NCBI GenBank assembly: GCA_035604685.1
Contig: DATNIB010000057.1
Coordinates: 1 to 33,318, forward strand
From: DATNIB01 sp035604685
GTDB taxonomy: Bacteria > Actinomycetota > Acidimicrobiia > Acidimicrobiales > RAAP-2
Direction: 5' to 3'
DNA: 33,318 nucleotides
Shown: positions 31,116 to 33,318 of the stretch, piece by piece
Numbering within the stretch: the first letter of the stretch is position 1
Layout of the letters: the number at the start of each line of letters is the position of its first letter
The notes under the pieces: model-generated
Seen by the model: the letters and a program-made list of their open reading frames with translations, nothing else
The model's database searches: none
What the model was told of the DNA's origin: nothing
Position numbers and translations under genes: made by a program

Positions 31116-31346
31116 GTGCTGACCATCATCTATGTGGTCCTGGAGGTCATCACCGCGCTCGCGCTGATCTTCCTCATCCTCATGCACAGCGGCAAGGGGG
31201 GCGGCCTGTCCGACATGTTCGGTGGCAGCGTCGGGAGCGCCGCCGCCGGATCGGCGGCCGTCGAGCGCAATCTCGACCGCATCACCGTGACGGTGGCCGT
31301 CATATTCGCCCTCACCTCCCTCACGCTGGATCTTCGGCTGCAGTGA
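31116..31346 (+). CDS. secG: Preprotein translocase subunit SecG
   Basis: 76 residues. SecG is the small non-essential partner of SecYE that improves protein export. Two membrane helices are seen: IIYVVLEVITALALIFLILM (about 4-23) and ITVTVAVIFALTSLTLDL near the C-terminus. Between them lies the conserved Gly-rich cytoplasmic loop HSGKGGGLSDMFGGS. The position after tpiA is the classical actinobacterial one. The GTG start at 31116 is set by GAAGGAG. Its TGA overlaps the start of the following lipoprotein gene. Confidence 0.95.
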   Translation: MLTIIYVVLEVITALALIFLILMHSGKGGGLSDMFGGSVGSAAAGSAAVERNLDRITVTVAVIFALTSLTLDLRLQ

Positions 31347-33151
31347 GTCGCCGGGGCCGCCCCCATGGGCGGCACCGGGCGGGGTGGGTCGGCGCGGCGA
31401 GCCTGATGGTCGCGCTGGTGGCCTCCGCCTGCGGGTCGGCGCCCTCCACCCCAACCGCCCCCGCCGTGACCTACGTGCCGGCCGTCGGCGGCACGCTGCG
31501 GGTCGGGGTGGACCAGGAGCCGACCGGGTGCAACCCCAACACCGTCACCGGCAACACTGCGGCCGACCGGCTGCTGCTCGAGCCGGTGCTGCCGAGCTCG
31601 TTCGTCGTGAGCGACGCCGGGACCTCTCAGTACGATTCGGCGGTCATCGTCCAGGCCGAGCTACAGAGCACCACCCCCGAGACCGTCGTCTACACGATCG
31701 ACCCCAAGGCGGTCTGGTCCGACGGCGTGCCCATCACATCCGCCGACTTCATCTACGCCTGGCAGGAGCAGCGCGGCGTGGCCTCGGGCCTGCCGGCCGG
31801 CTCGCCCGACGTGGCCAGCACCGCCGGGTACGACGACATCAAGTCGGTGGTCGGCTCCGACAAGCACAAGACCGTCACCGTCGTCTTCAGCACCCCCTAC
31901 GCCGACTGGCAGAGCCTGTTCAACGACCTCGTCCCCGCCCACGTGATGCAGCGCGTGGGCTGGTCACCGGCCTGTCACACCCTCGACCCCGCCATCGACC
32001 TCTCGGGCGGCCCCTACGTGCTCCACTCGGTCACGCCCGCCACCATCGTCCTCGTCCGCAACCCCAAGTGGTGGGGGCAGCCGGCCAAGCTCGACCGGGT
32101 GGTGATCAAGGAGGCAAGCGGCCCCACGCAGCTGGCCCGCTGGCTGCGCCAGGGCGCGGTGCAGGTGGCCGCGCCGTCCTCCTTCACCCAGGGCTTCCTC
32201 CAGTCCGTGACCAACATGCCGTATGTGAAGAGCCAGGTGAACGTCTCGTCCACCTTCTTGGAGCTCGAGCTGTCCACCATCGCCCCGGTCACCACCAACC
32301 CCGACGTCCGGCTGGGCATCGCCCACGCCGTCGACCGCCAGGCCCTCGTGAACCAGGTGGCCGGGTTCTCCGACATCGCCATAACCCCGTCGGCCAGCCA
32401 CATCTACACCCAGGCCCAGGGCCCCTACCCGGGGAATCCCGCACTCGTGCCGATCAACGTCGGGCCGCCGACGACCACGACGCTCCCGCCCGGCAGCGCC
32501 GTCTTCCCGAGCGGGGCCGATCTCGCGTCGAGCGCGCGGGAGCTGACAAACGCCGGCTACTTCCGCGCCATCGGCGGGCCGTGGAGCGACGTCGCGGGCC
32601 AGCCGCTTACCCTCCGCCTGGTGGTCGACGGTGCCGACGCCTGGGCGGCGGCGACCGCCGACCTCCTCGCCGACCAGCTGACCCGGGCGGGGGTGGTCGT
32701 CGACCTCTCGAGCGCCCCCAGCGCGGCGGCCGCCGGGACCGAGCTCGAGGCCGGATCCGTGGACGCGGCGCTGGTGCCGCTCACCACCGGGCCGTACACG
32801 ACGGAGACGAGCGCCTGGTACACGCCGCTGCTCGGATTCGCCGGCGAGTCCGGGTCGCAGGACTGGACGAACTTCGACTCGACGAAGGTGAACCAGCTGT
32901 TCACCCAGGCGATGCAAGAGCTGGACCCGGTGACCGCGCAGCCCTTCTACGCGCAAGCGGACCAGGTGCTGTGGACCGAGATGGTGGCGCTGCCCCTCTT
33001 CGCCGAACCGACGGCGCTCGCCTGGTCGGACTTCACGACGGGGATCGGACCCAACCCGTACGGACCCGGGCTCTTCTGGCAGCTCGATACCTGGGGACTG
33101 CAGATAGCCGAGCCGGTCAATTACGTGGGCACGCCGACGCTTCCTGGCTGA
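31343..33151 (+). CDS. Family-5 extracellular solute-binding lipoprotein (ABC importer)
   Basis: 602 residues. An Arg-rich N-terminus and a hydrophobic stretch lead to a lipobox-like VASAC, with the lipidated Cys at about residue 30. A Ser/Pro/Thr linker follows, then the SBP_bac_5 fold (OppA/DppA type): GGTLRVGVDQEPTGCNPN, the family hallmark VWSDGVPITSADFIYAWQEQ (about 128-147), GGPYVLHSVTPATIVLVRNP and YAQADQVLWTEMVALPLF. Usual ligands are oligopeptides, but some members bind nickel, sugars or signals; the ligand here is unknown. The GTG at 31343 overlaps the secG stop (GTGA). No permease or ATPase gene follows in the window; the next feature is a tRNA. Confidence 0.9.
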   Translation: MSRRGRPHGRHRAGWVGAASLMVALVASACGSAPSTPTAPAVTYVPAVGGTLRVGVDQEPTGCNPNTVTGNTAADRLLLEPVLPSSFVVSDAGTSQYDSAVIVQAELQSTTPETVVYTIDPKAVWSDGVPITSADFIYAWQEQRGVASGLPAGSPDVASTAGYDDIKSVVGSDKHKTVTVVFSTPYADWQSLFNDLVPAHVMQRVGWSPACHTLDPAIDLSGGPYVLHSVTPATIVLVRNPKWWGQPAKLDRVVIKEASGPTQLARWLRQGAVQVAAPSSFTQGFLQSVTNMPYVKSQVNVSSTFLELELSTIAPVTTNPDVRLGIAHAVDRQALVNQVAGFSDIAITPSASHIYTQAQGPYPGNPALVPINVGPPTTTTLPPGSAVFPSGADLASSARELTNAGYFRAIGGPWSDVAGQPLTLRLVVDGADAWAAATADLLADQLTRAGVVVDLSSAPSAAAAGTELEAGSVDAALVPLTTGPYTTETSAWYTPLLGFAGESGSQDWTNFDSTKVNQLFTQAMQELDPVTAQPFYAQADQVLWTEMVALPLFAEPTALAWSDFTTGIGPNPYGPGLFWQLDTWGLQIAEPVNYVGTPTLPG

Positions 33152-33233
33152 TCGTCGCCGGAAGGGAGCGCTGGACGCTCGGGAGTAACATCGCCCGGAC
33201 GCGCCGCGACCAGGAGCTGGTCGTCGGTCGCTC

Positions 33234-33317
33234 GTCGGAGTGGCGGAATAGGCAGACGCGCCAGCTTGAGGGGCTGGTGCCCGCAAGGGCGTAGGGGTTC
33301 AAGTCCCCTCTCCGACA
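33234..33317 (+). tRNA. tRNA-Leu (anticodon GAG)
   Basis: All arms fold. Acceptor GTCGGAG (33234-33240) pairs with CTCCGAC (33310-33316), discriminator A at 33317. D-stem GCG/CGC (33243-33245, 33257-33259). Anticodon stem CCAGC/GCTGG with loop TTGAGGG, anticodon GAG at 33268-33270. Long variable arm GCCC-GCAA-GGGC (33279-33290), as expected for a class II tRNA. T-arm AGGGG-TTCAAGT-CCCCT (33293-33309). It reads CUC and CUU codons; CUC is frequent in these genes. Base 33318 is C, so an encoded CCA end is possible but cut by the window. TAACAT at 33186-33191 could be its -10 box. Confidence 0.96.
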
Positions 33318-33318
33318 C

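Overview
The window is a continuous stretch of chromosome from a high-GC actinobacterium. A deep-branching lineage such as Acidimicrobiia is the best guess, but this is inferred from gene content and order, not from a marker search. Supporting signs are the very GC-rich codon use, many GTG starts, several genes that look leaderless, an AftD-like arabinofuranosyltransferase, and the actinobacterial order uvrC-rapZ-yvcK-(whiA slot)-gap-pgk-tpiA-secG.

Layout. (1) 1-7606 looks like a cell-surface region. It holds the end of a small membrane protein, then a leftward operon (a membrane protein with a spermidine-synthase-like core, a SAM methyltransferase and a DMT transporter), then a divergent rightward pair (GT4 glycosyltransferase and acyltransferase-3). 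(2) 7607-10581 is a short accessory patch that looks lower in GC by eye: a coupled SDR/EthD pair, a short GntR (YtrA-like) repressor, and a divergent single-pass membrane protein of unknown function. A perfect 7+5+7 inverted repeat sits between the last two. (3) 10582-15426 is one very large leftward gene, an AftD-like GT-C enzyme with two discoidin/CBM-like domains. (4) 15517-26134 is mainly genome maintenance and cofactors: coaE, a small opposite-strand gene, uvrB, uvrA, an RDD membrane protein with eleven nonapeptide repeats, nadA (opposite strand) and uvrC. (5) 26160-33151 is a tightly packed rightward run: rapZ, yvcK, a 29-codon ORF in the place where whiA usually lies, gap, pgk, tpiA, secG and a family-5 solute-binding lipoprotein. 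(6) The window ends in a class II tRNA-Leu(GAG).

How the parts fit. uvrA, uvrB and uvrC supply all three subunits of the nucleotide excision repair nuclease. rapZ and yvcK regulate envelope sugar and carbon flux, and they lie directly upstream of the lower-glycolysis genes gap-pgk-tpiA. Genes in runs are joined by 4-base ATGA/GTGA stop-start overlaps at eight junctions (one of them conditional on the small ORF being real), so translational coupling is the rule here. Where no Shine-Dalgarno is visible, several starts have a TAnnnT box 6-7 bases upstream, which suggests leaderless transcripts.

The points most worth a second look are the arginine-rich mini-ORF that exactly fills the whiA slot, the nonapeptide-repeat RDD protein, and the divergent GntR operator whose two halves each read as a -10 box. 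No CRISPR array, transposase, phage gene or obvious defence system was seen.
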